Source: Sphingomonas bacterium (lineage in GTDB: Bacteria; Pseudomonadota; Alphaproteobacteria; Sphingomonadales; Sphingomonadaceae). From it: a stretch of 64,000 bases of DNA. Position 1 is the stretch's first letter. Each line of letters opens with the position of its first letter. The DNA lies in the NCBI RefSeq assembly GCF_028292925.1, contig NZ_JAQGLK010000053.1:1-64000 (forward strand), read 5' to 3'. Below are positions 43,160 through 52,201 of this stretch, piece by piece. A model generated the notes under the pieces. It worked only from the letters and a program-made list of their open reading frames with translations. It was not told where the DNA came from and did not search any database. The position numbers and the translations under genes are program-made.

Positions 43160-43681
43160 ATGGATCGTACTCAGAAGTCTGAGGTCGTATCCGAACTGAC
43201 CCGCACCTTCTCCGAGACCAGCGTGGTTATCGTCACGCGCAATCTCGGCCTGACCGTGGCGCAATCCACGGTGCTCAGGAACAAGATGCGGGAAGCCGGT
43301 GCCGCCTACAAGGTATCGAAGAACAAGCTGGCCCGGATCGCGCTGGAAGGCACGACCTACGCCCCGCTTGCCGACCTGCTGACCGGCCCGACCGCGCTCA
43401 GCACGTCGACCGATCCCGTCGCCCCGGCGAAGGTGATCGTGGACTTCGCCAAGACCAACGACAAGCTGGAGATCGTCGGCGCCGTAATGGGGACGACCGT
43501 CCTCGACGTTGCCGGGGTGAAGGCGCTCGCCGAGCTGCCGTCGCTCGACGAACTGCGCGCCAAGATCGTGGGCCTTATCCAGGCGCCCGCGACCAAGATC
43601 GTCCAGATCGTCCAGGCTCCGGCTGCTCAGCTCGCCCGCGTTCTTTCGGCTTATGCCGAGAAGGACAAGGAAGCGGCCTGA
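43160..43681 (+). CDS. rplJ: 50S ribosomal protein L10
   Basis: Base of the L7/L12 stalk, 173 residues. The start MDRTQKSEVVSELTRTFSETSVVIVTRNLGLTV matches the alphaproteobacterial L10 N-terminus. LRNKMREAGAAYKVSKNKLARIAL is the rRNA-binding part, and the C-terminal helix binds L12 dimers. It follows the structured leader and lies 54 bases before rplL. Confidence 0.97.
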   Translation: MDRTQKSEVVSELTRTFSETSVVIVTRNLGLTVAQSTVLRNKMREAGAAYKVSKNKLARIALEGTTYAPLADLLTGPTALSTSTDPVAPAKVIVDFAKTNDKLEIVGAVMGTTVLDVAGVKALAELPSLDELRAKIVGLIQAPATKIVQIVQAPAAQLARVLSAYAEKDKEAA

Positions 43682-43735
43682 ACCTTTCTACCCTGACGTG
43701 ACTAATGGGGTTCAGCCCCGAAACGGAGACTTACC

Positions 43736-44107
43736 ATGGCAGACCTTCAGAAGATTGTTGACGACCTCTCGGCGCTGACCGTGCTCGAGGCAGCCGAGCT
43801 GTCGAAGATGCTCGAAGAGAAGTGGGGCGTTTCGGCCGCCGCTGCGGTTGCCGCTCCGGCAGCAGCCGGCGCCGCCGCTCCGGTTGTCGAAGAGAAGACC
43901 GAGTTCGACGTGATCCTCACAGGCGACGGTGGCAAGAAGATCAACGTCATCAAGGAAGTCCGCGCGATCACCGGCCTGGGCCTGACCGAAGCGAAGACGC
44001 TGGTCGAGTCCGCTCCGAAGGCGATCAAGGAAGGCGTGAGCAAGGACGAGGCCGAGAAGGTCAAGGCCCAGCTCGAGGGCGCCGGCGCGACCGTCGAACT
44101 CAAGTAA
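43736..44107 (+). CDS. rplL: 50S ribosomal protein L7/L12
   Basis: Flexible stalk protein that recruits translation GTPases, 123 residues. It has the N-terminal dimer helix ([29 protein letters not shown]), an Ala-rich hinge, and the C-terminal domain with [21 protein letters not shown]. It is the last gene of the ribosomal run; rpoB does not follow. Confidence 0.98.
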   Translation: MADLQKIVDDLSALTVLEAAELSKMLEEKWGVSAAAAVAAPAAAGAAAPVVEEKTEFDVILTGDGGKKINVIKEVRAITGLGLTEAKTLVESAPKAIKEGVSKDEAEKVKAQLEGAGATVELK

Positions 44108-44134
44108 GCACACGGCTTCGGCCGATCGGGGTGG

Positions 44135-44152
44135 CGCGGGTTCGAACCCGCG
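44135..44152. repeat. 18-base palindrome resembling a tRNA T-arm
   Basis: CGCGGGTTCGAACCCGCG is a perfect palindrome, 27 bases after rplL. It contains GGTTCGAACCC, which is the T-arm core of tRNA genes, but no acceptor or anticodon arm is found on either side. Confidence 0.6.
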
Positions 44153-44168
44153 GCATTACGGGGATGGG

Positions 44169-44203
44169 GGGCGGTCCGGCAACGGGCCGCCCTTTTCTCG
44201 TTT
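44169..44203 (+). terminator. Rho-independent terminator of the ribosomal operon
   Basis: A 9-bp stem GGGCGGTCC/GGGCCGCCC (one T-G pair) with a six-base loop is followed by TTTTCTCGTTT. It is 61 bases past the rplL stop. Confidence 0.85.
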
Positions 44204-44323
44204 GGGCCGGCCGATCCGTACATCCCTCCCGGCCCTCGCAGCGGATTGCAGCCGGGCGGCGTTGCGATACTATCCGCCCCGAGGCCGCCGGTGCGACGCG
44301 GCGTATCGCAACGAGGGGATAGA

Positions 44324-45085
44324 ATGATGCACACCAGGCTCCTGCTGATCGCCGCCGCCACGCTGGCCACCGCTGCCGGCGCGCAGACCGCCCGGACCGC
44401 CGACACCCCGGCCGCGACACGGGCTGTCGCTGCGCCCGACCGGCCGGCCGCGGACAAGGCCCGTGATGCCGATCGCAAGCCCGCCGCCATGCTGGCCTTC
44501 GCCGGCATCAAGCCGGGCGACAAGGTGGCCGACCTGATCCCCGGCGGGGGTTATTTCACCCGCCTGTTCGCCAAGGCGGTGGGTGCCAACGGGCACGTCT
44601 ACGCCGTCGTGCCCCCGGCCATGGTGGCGCGCAATCCGAAGGCTGCCGACGGGGTGAAGGCGATCGCCGCCGAGCCCGGATACAAGAACGTCTCGGTAAA
44701 CGTCGCGGCGATGAGCGGCATGGCGCCCGCCGGCACGCTGGACGTGGCGTGGACGTCGCAGAACTATCATGACGTGTACAACAACATGCCGTCGGCAGGT
44801 GCCGATCTGGCGCGAGCGGTATTTGCGGCGCTGAAGCCGGGGGGCGTGTTCGTGATCGTCGATCATGCTGCGGCGGCCGGCACCGGAGACGAAGCTGCCA
44901 AGCCGCTCCACCGCATCGATCCCGCCAAGGTCCGCGCCCAGGTGACCGCGGCCGGCTTCGTCTTCGAGGGCCAGAGCGACGCGCTGGCCAACGCGGCGGA
45001 CACGCACGACAAGCCGGTGTTCGATCCGGCGCTCCGCGGCAAGACCGATCAGTTCGCGCTCAAGTTCCGCAAGCCGCGCGGCTGA
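44324..45085 (+). CDS. Exported class I methyltransferase-like protein
   Basis: A 253-residue protein with a signal peptide (MMHTRLLLIAAATLATAAGAQT) and then a Rossmann-type methyltransferase fold. The SAM-binding loop is VADLIPGGGYFTRLFAK, the second strand HVYAVVP, and a later segment WTSQNYHDVYNNM is typical of this exported group. SAM is not expected outside the cytosol, so these proteins may bind another ligand or be retained inside. The start ATG at 44324 has GAGGGG five bases upstream; 44327 is possible. It is alone between a terminator and the bpt gene. Confidence 0.82.
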   Translation: MMHTRLLLIAAATLATAAGAQTARTADTPAATRAVAAPDRPAADKARDADRKPAAMLAFAGIKPGDKVADLIPGGGYFTRLFAKAVGANGHVYAVVPPAMVARNPKAADGVKAIAAEPGYKNVSVNVAAMSGMAPAGTLDVAWTSQNYHDVYNNMPSAGADLARAVFAALKPGGVFVIVDHAAAAGTGDEAAKPLHRIDPAKVRAQVTAAGFVFEGQSDALANAADTHDKPVFDPALRGKTDQFALKFRKPRG

Positions 45086-45133
45086 TCCGCCGCGCTGCTC
45101 CGTCCCAGGGACGATGGAGCAGCGCGGCCGCAC

Positions 45134-45940
45134 CTAGCGGGTGATCGACACACCCTTGGGATCGACCCCGGCGGAAACCCCGGTGCGCGGCGCGGCTGCC
45201 GGTGCCGGCGGCGAGAAACGCTGCCAGCCGGTCGGGCCGAGCCGCTCGATCGGCTGGAACCGCGTCTTGTATTGCATCCGCGCCGAACCCTCGACCCAGT
45301 AGCCGAGATAGACGAACGGCACGCCCGACGTGGCGGCGCGGAGGATGTGATCCATGATGATGTAGGTGCCGAGCCCGTCGCGCGCGCCTTCGCCGGTATC
45401 GAAGAAGCTGTAGATCATCGACAGGCCGTCGCTCTGATGATCCGTAAGGCACGCCCCCACCAAACGGCCGGGCACCCCGTTCACCGTCGTCATGCGATAC
45501 TCGACGATGTAGGTGTTGACTGGCGTCTGCTCGACCATGTCGGCAAAATCGAGCTCGTCCATGTCCGCCATGCCGCCGCCGGGGTGACGCGATGCCAGAT
45601 AGCCGCGCAGGAGCGCGAACTGCTCCTCGGTGGTCCAGGGCTTGCAGGCGGTGACGACCAGATCGTCGTTGCGGCGGAGCAAACGGCGCTGCGTGGCGCT
45701 CGGCTCGAACTCCGCGGCAACCACGCGGACCGATACGCAGGCCGTACAGTCCAGGCAGCTCGGCCGATAGGCGACGCCCTGGCTGCGGCGAAAGCCGATA
45801 CGCCCCAGCGCATCGTTGAGCTCGCCGGCATTGTTGCCGGACAATTCGGTGAAGACCTTCCGTTCGGTCTTGCCCGGCAGATAGGGGCACGGCGCGGGCG
45901 TCGTGACGAAGAAGCGGGGGAAGCGGAATTGTGCGCTCAC
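45134..45940 (-). CDS. bpt: Aspartate/glutamate leucyltransferase (Bpt)
   Basis: Adds leucine to proteins with N-terminal Asp or Glu, feeding them into ClpAP degradation. The 268-residue protein shows the ATE/Bpt signature: [16 protein letters not shown] near residue 18, [12 protein letters not shown] (C62, C65, C68), and the C-terminal [16 protein letters not shown]. Start is GTG at 45940, six bases after GGAGGAGGA. The longer frame upstream is not used. The aat gene elsewhere in the window supplies the other bacterial N-degron transferase. Confidence 0.93.
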   Translation of the reverse strand: MSAQFRFPRFFVTTPAPCPYLPGKTERKVFTELSGNNAGELNDALGRIGFRRSQGVAYRPSCLDCTACVSVRVVAAEFEPSATQRRLLRRNDDLVVTACKPWTTEEQFALLRGYLASRHPGGGMADMDELDFADMVEQTPVNTYIVEYRMTTVNGVPGRLVGACLTDHQSDGLSMIYSFFDTGEGARDGLGTYIIMDHILRAATSGVPFVYLGYWVEGSARMQYKTRFQPIERLGPTGWQRFSPPAPAAAPRTGVSAGVDPKGVSITR

Positions 45941-46073
45941 CAACGATCCTCCTCCACGCGGCCAAAGCGGCCCGTGCCACCGATCAGGACTATGGCGACT
46001 GCGGGAGGCAGTGAAAAGTGCGTTAACCAACGAAAAAAGGGTTAAGCGCCGGCCGCGACGGGCGCGCCGGCGA

Positions 46074-47324
46074 TCAGGCGAGTTCGACTGGTGTGGCCTC
46101 ATAGCCGTTTTCCGCCAGCGCCTGCATCAAGCGCGCCAAATGGAGCTGATCGCGCGTCTCACATTCGATATCGGTGATCAGCCCCTTGGCCGGCAGCGTC
46201 GAAAAGACGCGCTGGTGATAGACCTCGATGATGTTGACCTGCTGTTCGTCGAACACGCGGGCGACGTGGTAGAGCGCGCCCGGCCGATCCTGCAGCTTGA
46301 TGCGCAACCGCGCCAGCCGCCCGGAACGCGCCAGATCGCGCAGCAGCACGTTGGCGAGCAGGCGCGTGTCGATGTTGCCCCCGCACAGCACGATCCCCAC
46401 GTTGCGCCCTGCGATCCTCTCCGGATGCCCGAGCAACGCGGCCAGCCCGGCCGCCCCGGCGCCCTCGACCACCGTCTTCTCGATTTGCAGCAGCAGCGAT
46501 ACGGCCCGCTCCAGATCGCGCTCGCCCACCAGCAGGATCTCGTCGACCAAAGCCCGGACGATCGTGGAGGTGATCGCGCCGGGTTCCTTGACGGCGATCC
46601 CCTCGGCCAGCGTGTCGCCCGAGCACGGCAGCGACAGCCCCTTCATCCGCGCATACATGGAAGGATAGAGCTCGGCCTGCACGCCGATCACCTCGATCGG
46701 GCGGTCCTGCGCCTTGGCGACCGTCGCGCAACCGGAAATGAGCCCGCCACCGCCGATCGGGATGACGAGCGTGTCGATCTCCGGCGCGTCCTCCAGCATC
46801 TCCAGCGCGACCGTACCCTGGCCGGCGATGATGACGGGATCGTCGAACGGGTGGACGAACGTCAGCCCGCGTTCGCGCGCTACCTCCAGCGCATGTTCAT
46901 AGGCGTCGTCGTATCGCTCGCCGTGCAGAATGATGGTCGCGCCGTGGCTCTCCGTCTGGGCGACCTTCACCTGCGGGGTCAGCACCGGCATCACGATCGT
47001 CGCCGGGATGCCGAGCCGCGCAGCATGATAGGCAAGGCCCTGCGCATGATTGCCGGCCGACGCCGCGATCACCCCCTTGTCGCGCGCCGCCTGATCGAGC
47101 TGGCACAGCTTGTTGAGCGCGCCCCGCTCCTTGTAGGCGGCGGTGAACTGCTGATTCTCGAACTTCAGCCAGACCTTCGCCCCGGTCATCGCCGAAAGCG
47201 TTCGGCTATGAAGCGTGGGGGTGCGGATCACGGCATCGCCGATCCGCGCCCGCGCTGCGCGCACGTCGTCTAGAGAAACGGGCAGACCGGAGTCCGTCGC
47301 ATTGTCCTTGGGCAGGGTGGCCAT
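46074..47324 (-). CDS. ilvA: Threonine ammonia-lyase with ACT domain
   Basis: PLP enzyme making 2-oxobutyrate from threonine (isoleucine precursor). The 416-residue protein has PLP Lys65 in [13 protein letters not shown], the cofactor phosphate loop GGGGLISG around 191-198, and a C-terminal ACT domain (about 335-410) with [20 protein letters not shown]. The single ACT and compact size match the TdcB/short IlvA form; allosteric control by isoleucine is possible. A ribosome-site-poor start ATG at 47324 is 86 bases from the divergent dehydrogenase gene. Confidence 0.95.
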   Translation of the reverse strand: MATLPKDNATDSGLPVSLDDVRAARARIGDAVIRTPTLHSRTLSAMTGAKVWLKFENQQFTAAYKERGALNKLCQLDQAARDKGVIAASAGNHAQGLAYHAARLGIPATIVMPVLTPQVKVAQTESHGATIILHGERYDDAYEHALEVARERGLTFVHPFDDPVIIAGQGTVALEMLEDAPEIDTLVIPIGGGGLISGCATVAKAQDRPIEVIGVQAELYPSMYARMKGLSLPCSGDTLAEGIAVKEPGAITSTIVRALVDEILLVGERDLERAVSLLLQIEKTVVEGAGAAGLAALLGHPERIAGRNVGIVLCGGNIDTRLLANVLLRDLARSGRLARLRIKLQDRPGALYHVARVFDEQQVNIIEVYHQRVFSTLPAKGLITDIECETRDQLHLARLMQALAENGYEATPVELA

Positions 47325-47410
47325 CCGCCAGCCCTATCGCAAGCGTCCGCGTAAATGAACCGCTTTCGCGGGCGCTGGCGGAGATGGGCAAAACTGCCTA
47401 TTCGCTGCCC

Positions 47411-48277
47411 ATGGCAAGGATCAGCTTCATCGGTCTCGGCGTCATGGGTGGCCCTATGGCGCGGCACCTGCTCGCCGCAGGGCACGACGTGACCGTTTAC
47501 AACCGCACCCGCGCCCGCGCCGAGGCGTGGGTCGCCGCGAACGGCGGCACGCTGGCCGAGACGCCTGCGGCCGCAGCGGCGGAGGCGGACGCGGTATTCT
47601 CCTGCGTCGGTGCCGATCCCGATCTGGAAGCGGTGACTTTGCGCTCCGACGGCTGCTTCCGGGCGATGAAGCCCGGCACGTTGTTCGTCGATCACACCAC
47701 GGTATCGGCGCGGATCGCCCGCCAGCTGGCAACCGAGGGCAAGGATCGTGGGCTGCTCGTCGTCGATGCGCCGGTATCCGGCGGCCAGGCCGGCGCGGAA
47801 AATGGCACGCTGTCGATCATGTGCGGAGGATCCGCCAAGGCGTTCGCCGCCGCCGAGCCGCTGATGCAGGCCTATGCCGCGCGGATGGTCCATGTCGGCG
47901 CTGCGGGTTCGGGGCAGCAGGCCAAGATGGTCAACCAGGTCTGCATTGCCGGCACCGCGCAGGGCCTGGCCGAGGGCCTCCGCTTCGCCCAGAATGCCGG
48001 GCTCGATCTGGACAAGGTGTTCGAGGCGGTCTCCGGCGGCGCCGCGGCCAGCTGGCAGATGACGAACCGTTGGCATACGATGGCGGAGGACAGCTTCGAC
48101 TTCGGCTTTGCGGTCGACTGGATGCGCAAGGATCTGGGCCTCGCGCTGGAGGAGGCGCGGGCGAACGGCGCCTCCCTGCCGCTGGCGGCGCTGGTCGATC
48201 AATTCTATGCCGACGTCCAGGCGCTCGGCGGCAACCGGCAGGATACGTCCGCGATCGTCCGCAGGCTGCCGCGGTGA
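47411..48277 (+). CDS. 3-hydroxyisobutyrate dehydrogenase family oxidoreductase
   Basis: A 288-residue NAD(P)-dependent beta-hydroxyacid dehydrogenase. It begins MARISFIGLGVMGGPMA with the cofactor loop GLGVMG, then DAPVSGGQAGAENGTLSIM, the family's substrate-binding signature, and Lys172 in GQQAKMVNQ as catalytic base. Substrate could be 3-hydroxyisobutyrate, tartronate semialdehyde or a related acid. The start was put at 47411, where the typical motif begins; an ATG at 47384 would add nine residues. Its TGA overlaps the start of the amidohydrolase gene. Confidence 0.9.
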   Translation: MARISFIGLGVMGGPMARHLLAAGHDVTVYNRTRARAEAWVAANGGTLAETPAAAAAEADAVFSCVGADPDLEAVTLRSDGCFRAMKPGTLFVDHTTVSARIARQLATEGKDRGLLVVDAPVSGGQAGAENGTLSIMCGGSAKAFAAAEPLMQAYAARMVHVGAAGSGQQAKMVNQVCIAGTAQGLAEGLRFAQNAGLDLDKVFEAVSGGAAASWQMTNRWHTMAEDSFDFGFAVDWMRKDLGLALEEARANGASLPLAALVDQFYADVQALGGNRQDTSAIVRRLPR

Positions 48278-49926
48278 TGCGCGTTGCCGCAGCCTGGTGC
48301 GCCGCCGCTCTGCTGCTCTCGGCGCCTGCGCACGCGGACGGGCTGGTCGATGACGTCAACGGCTATACGACCGACGGCAAGGGCCGGCTTGCCCGCTTCA
48401 ACGGTCTGCTGATCGGCGCGGACGGCCGCGTGGTGCGGCTGCTCGACCGCAAGGACAAGCGCCCCGACAAGCTCGACTTCAGGCTGGACGGCAAGGGCCG
48501 CACCTTGATCCCCGGGCTGATCGACGCGCACGGCCACGTCATGGCGCTGGGCTTCCAGTCGCTCCAGCTCAACCTGTTCGACACCACCACATTGGCCGAA
48601 GCGCAGGACCGATTGCGCAGGTTTGCCGCCGGACATCCCAATTCCGCCTGGATCCGTGGCGGTGGCTGGAACCAGGAGAAATGGGGGCTCGGCCGCTTCC
48701 CGACGGCGGCGGATATCGATCCGATCGTCCGCGAGCGCCCCGTCGTGCTTGCCCGCGTCGACGGGCATGCGCTGCTTGCCAACTCGGCGGCGATGGCGGC
48801 GGCGGGGATCACCGCCAAGACGCCCGATCCGGCCGGCGGCCGCATCGAGCGAGACGCGGCGGGCAAGCCGACCGGCGTGTTCGTCGACAAGGCGCAGGCC
48901 CTGATCGAACAGGCCGTGCCGGCGCCGTTGCCGCGCGAGCGGGACGCGGCATTCGCCAAGGCGCAGGAAATCCTGCTCGGCTTCGGCATCACCGCCACGG
49001 CCGACATGGGCACGACGGGCGACGACTGGCAGGTGATGCGCCGCGCCGGGGATCGTGGCGATCTGCGGGTGCGGATCGTCAGCTATGCCCACGGCATCGA
49101 GCCGATGATATCGATCGCCGGCACCGGCCCGACGCCCTGGCTGTACGACGGCCACCTGCGGATGATCGGCGTGAAGCTGTATGCCGATGGCGCGCTCGGC
49201 TCACGCGGGGCGTGGCTCAAGGCTCCCTATGCGGATGCGCCAGGACAACGCGGCCTCCAGTTCCTCGACGACGCCAAGCTGCGCAACCTGATGAGCCGCG
49301 CCGCGATGGACGGCTTCCAGGTCGCCATCCACGCCATCGGCGATGCCGCCAACGCGCAGGCGCTGGACGCGATCGACGAGCTTGCCGAAACGTACAAGGG
49401 CGATCGCCGCTGGCGGATCGAACATGCGCAGATCGTCGATCCCGTCGATCTGCCGCGCTTTGCCCGGCACGGTACGATCGCATCCATGCAGCCCGTGCAC
49501 CAGACATCGGACCGGCTGATGGCCGAGGCGCGGCTCGGGCCCGTGCGATTGACCGGGGCCTATGCGTGGGCGTCGATGTTGAAGAACGACGTGCCGCTGG
49601 CGTTCGGGTCTGACTATCCTGTCGAGAGCCCCGATCCGTTCGCCAACATCGCCGCCGCGATCAGCCGCGAGGATGCCGGCGGCCAGCCGCCAGGCGGCTG
49701 GATGCCGGCCGAACGCCTTACCTTCGATCAGGCGCTGGCCGCCTTCACCTCGGGCGGCGCCTACGCCGCGTTCGCGGAGGATCGGCTCGGCACGCTCCAG
49801 CCCGGCCGGATGGCGGATTTCCTGCTGATCGACCGCGACATCGCCGCGGCCACCCCGGCCGACATCCGCGCGACGCAGGTGACCGAGACCTGGGTGGGCG
49901 GCAAGCGGGTGTGGGTGCGCAAATAG
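48277..49926 (+). CDS. Exported YtcJ-like amidohydrolase
   Basis: A 549-residue metal-dependent hydrolase with a signal peptide (about 1-20, LLLSAPAHA). The metal-binding HxH is in IPGLIDAHGHVM; further residues of the site are IHAIGDAANAQA, RIEHAQIVD and the Asp in FGSDYPVE, which match the YtcJ/AepA group of the amidohydrolase superfamily. Targets are probably amides or cyclic amides; none can be named. ATG overlaps the upstream TGA, so it is in an operon with the hydroxyacid dehydrogenase. Export of an amidohydrolase is seen in several sphingomonad relatives. Confidence 0.9.
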   Translation: MRVAAAWCAAALLLSAPAHADGLVDDVNGYTTDGKGRLARFNGLLIGADGRVVRLLDRKDKRPDKLDFRLDGKGRTLIPGLIDAHGHVMALGFQSLQLNLFDTTTLAEAQDRLRRFAAGHPNSAWIRGGGWNQEKWGLGRFPTAADIDPIVRERPVVLARVDGHALLANSAAMAAAGITAKTPDPAGGRIERDAAGKPTGVFVDKAQALIEQAVPAPLPRERDAAFAKAQEILLGFGITATADMGTTGDDWQVMRRAGDRGDLRVRIVSYAHGIEPMISIAGTGPTPWLYDGHLRMIGVKLYADGALGSRGAWLKAPYADAPGQRGLQFLDDAKLRNLMSRAAMDGFQVAIHAIGDAANAQALDAIDELAETYKGDRRWRIEHAQIVDPVDLPRFARHGTIASMQPVHQTSDRLMAEARLGPVRLTGAYAWASMLKNDVPLAFGSDYPVESPDPFANIAAAISREDAGGQPPGGWMPAERLTFDQALAAFTSGGAYAAFAEDRLGTLQPGRMADFLLIDRDIAAATPADIRATQVTETWVGGKRVWVRK

Positions 49927-49948
49927 CACCGGGTCAGGGGAGCCGCAC

Positions 49949-50134
49949 CTAGCTATCGCCGATACGGATCGTTCCGGTCCGCGCCGGGGTGGCATACACG
50001 CCGATGCGGCTGCCGAAATCGCGCACCATCGTCCTCGATACGGCGGGGGTACGGATGCCGGCATCGGGATCGATCGTCACCATCCCGCAGCGATAGATCG
50101 GTAGTGGCCGATCATCTCGCCAGCCATTGTCCGG
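49949..50134 (-). pseudogene. Remnant of a MOSC-domain protein gene (C-terminal piece)
   Basis: The minus strand holds an open stretch of about 61 codons ending in TAG. It reads DNGWRDDRPLPIYRC, then MVTIDPDAGIRTPAVSR, and closes with FGSRIGVYATPARTG and TIRIGDS. This is the ending of a MOSC domain: RC before a DP turn, then FG.Y and a final G.I..GD. No MOSC-like N-terminus exists upstream, where the frame runs antiphase into dsbD. It therefore looks like a truncated gene left next to dsbD. A short real gene starting at ATG 50083 is unlikely because the domain would be too small to fold. Confidence 0.6.
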
Positions 50135-50135
50135 C

Positions 50136-52154
50136 TCAGGTCCGCCCGGTCCCGGCCAGCGCCACGAGCATGCCGGGGGTCAATATCTGCGGCAATTCCT
50201 GCGCTTTGCCGCCCGGTGGATAGAATAGATAGAAGGGCACGCCCGATCGGCCATGTTCGGCAAGGAAGCGGCTGATCGTCGCATCGCCCTTCGTCCAGTC
50301 GCCGACCAGCACCGCGACCTTGTTTGCGCCGAACGCCTCCGCCACCTCGCTGCGTTCGATCGCCGCCTTCTCGTTCACCTTGCAGGTCAGGCACCAGTCG
50401 GCGGTGAAATAGACGAATACCGGCCGCTTTTCCGACTGCAGCGCCGCCAGCCGCGCCTCGCTGAATTGTTCGGACGGCAGCTCGGCCCCGGCCGGCTGCG
50501 CCGCGACGAGACCCATCGCGCCAAGCAGCGCCACCGCCGGCGCCAGCGGCCACCATGCCCGCCCGACACCCCGCGCCTGGCGCTGGCCGACCCACCACAA
50601 GGCGATGGCGACGATCAGCGCGGCCCCCAGCCCCAGCGTCATTCCATCCACCCCTGCCAGCCGGCCGAGGATCCACGCCAGCCCAAGTGCGGTGGCGAAC
50701 ATCGGCAGGGACAGGATGCGGCGGAACCGGCCCATCCACGCGCCCGGCCGCGGCAGACGCCGCCGCAGCGCGGGCACGAACCCGAGCAGCAGGAACGGCA
50801 GCGCCAGCCCCAGCCCCAGCCCGGCGAACACCGCCAGCGCCGCAGCCGGCGGCAGCACGAGCGCCGCGCCGAGCGCCGCGCCCATGAACGGACCCGTGCA
50901 CGGCGTGGCGACGAAGGCGGCGAGCGCCCCCGTCCAGAACGCGCCCGCCGTTCCGCCCGAGGCGGCAAGCGCCCCGCCCCCGCTCATCGCCGGCAATTCG
51001 AACAATCCTGCCAGGTTGAGCGCGATCGCGGAGACGAGCAGCAGCAGCACGACGATGACCCGCGGATCCTGCAACTGGAACGCCCACCCTGCCGCGCCGC
51101 CCCCGGCGCGAAGGGCAAGCAGCAGCCCGCCGAGGCCAACGCAGACCAGCATCACCCCCGCCGTATAGGCGATCGCCTCGGTTCGCGCGGTCCGCTCCGC
51201 CCCGCCCGTCTTGGCAAGGCTCAGCGCCTTCAGGCTCAGGATCGGGAAGACGCACGGCATGACGTTGAGCAGCAGCCCGCCGAGCAGCGCCCCGCCGAGC
51301 GCGAGCAGGAAGGTGCCCGCCCCGCCCCCGCTTGTTCCGGGGGCCACCACGCCCGGCGTGGCGGCAATCGTCAGCCCGCTGCCGTCGCCGATCTTGAGCA
51401 CGCCGTCGATCCGCTGCGGCGCCACCCCGCCTTCCTTGCCGCGGGTCTCGATCGTCAGCATGTCGCCGCTGCGCGATACGGCCTGCGGCGCCGCGTAATC
51501 GATCGCGCCATCGGTCAGCGGGAAGAAATAGGCGCCGTCGGCGGCGATCGAAGCCGGCAGCGGCACGCCGATCCGCACTGCACCGTCCTCGATCTGGAAC
51601 AGGGCCTGCGCATCCAGCGGGCGCGGCAGCGCCGCCCGCCAGCGATCGAAATCGCCCCTGCGCCCCGCATCCGCCGCACCGGAACCCGCGACCAGATCGA
51701 GCGCGAGCTCCCCCTTTTCAGGCACGCAGATCCGGTCGGTGCAGGCCAGCCAGTTCAGCCTGACGCGGATGGGCAACTTCGTGCCCGCCGCCACCCCCGC
51801 AGGGATCGTCAGATCGACCAGCTGGGCATAGTCCCTGTCATACACGTAGTTCATCAGGCCGGAGACGATCAGCGTCTGCGGAACCGGATAGGCGATCGAG
51901 CCGGCCTTCATCCCCGCCGGCAGCACCCAGTCGGCGGACATCTCCTGCCCTGCGTCGCCCGGATTCTTCCAGTAGCCGTGCCACCCCGGCTGCGGCTGCA
52001 TGACGATCGCCAGCGTCACCTTCGATCCCGGTGCCGGCTGCGATGCCTCCGCAACCAGGCTGGCGGCGATGTGGTTGGCGGCCTGCGCCGGAGCGAGCGC
52101 GAACAGCCCCAGGAACGCGAGGAGCAGACGGAGCAGCGGCGCGGATCGGATCAT
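50136..52154 (-). CDS. DsbD/ScsB-type thiol:disulfide interchange protein
   Basis: Moves electrons from cytosolic thioredoxin across the inner membrane to periplasmic partners. The 672-residue protein has a signal peptide, an N-terminal periplasmic domain with Cys138 and Cys143 in LACTDRICVPEKGE, and a CcdA-like membrane core with NVMPCVFPILSLK and ATPCTGPFMG holding the two membrane cysteines. The C-terminal thioredoxin domain carries WCLTC. The long N-terminal domain is of the ScsB kind. Start ATG at 52154; the open frame upstream lies in the beta-helix gene. Confidence 0.93.
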   Translation of the reverse strand: MIRSAPLLRLLLAFLGLFALAPAQAANHIAASLVAEASQPAPGSKVTLAIVMQPQPGWHGYWKNPGDAGQEMSADWVLPAGMKAGSIAYPVPQTLIVSGLMNYVYDRDYAQLVDLTIPAGVAAGTKLPIRVRLNWLACTDRICVPEKGELALDLVAGSGAADAGRRGDFDRWRAALPRPLDAQALFQIEDGAVRIGVPLPASIAADGAYFFPLTDGAIDYAAPQAVSRSGDMLTIETRGKEGGVAPQRIDGVLKIGDGSGLTIAATPGVVAPGTSGGGAGTFLLALGGALLGGLLLNVMPCVFPILSLKALSLAKTGGAERTARTEAIAYTAGVMLVCVGLGGLLLALRAGGGAAGWAFQLQDPRVIVVLLLLVSAIALNLAGLFELPAMSGGGALAASGGTAGAFWTGALAAFVATPCTGPFMGAALGAALVLPPAAALAVFAGLGLGLALPFLLLGFVPALRRRLPRPGAWMGRFRRILSLPMFATALGLAWILGRLAGVDGMTLGLGAALIVAIALWWVGQRQARGVGRAWWPLAPAVALLGAMGLVAAQPAGAELPSEQFSEARLAALQSEKRPVFVYFTADWCLTCKVNEKAAIERSEVAEAFGANKVAVLVGDWTKGDATISRFLAEHGRSGVPFYLFYPPGGKAQELPQILTPGMLVALAGTGRT

Positions 52155-52201
52155 GGCCGCGACATAGCACGATTTGCCGCGCGCCAAGGATCCGCCGTGT
52201 C

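Noticed and set aside
44108-44168. A tRNA gene after rplL
   Set aside because: Only the T-arm palindrome is present; no acceptor, D or anticodon arm can be paired.
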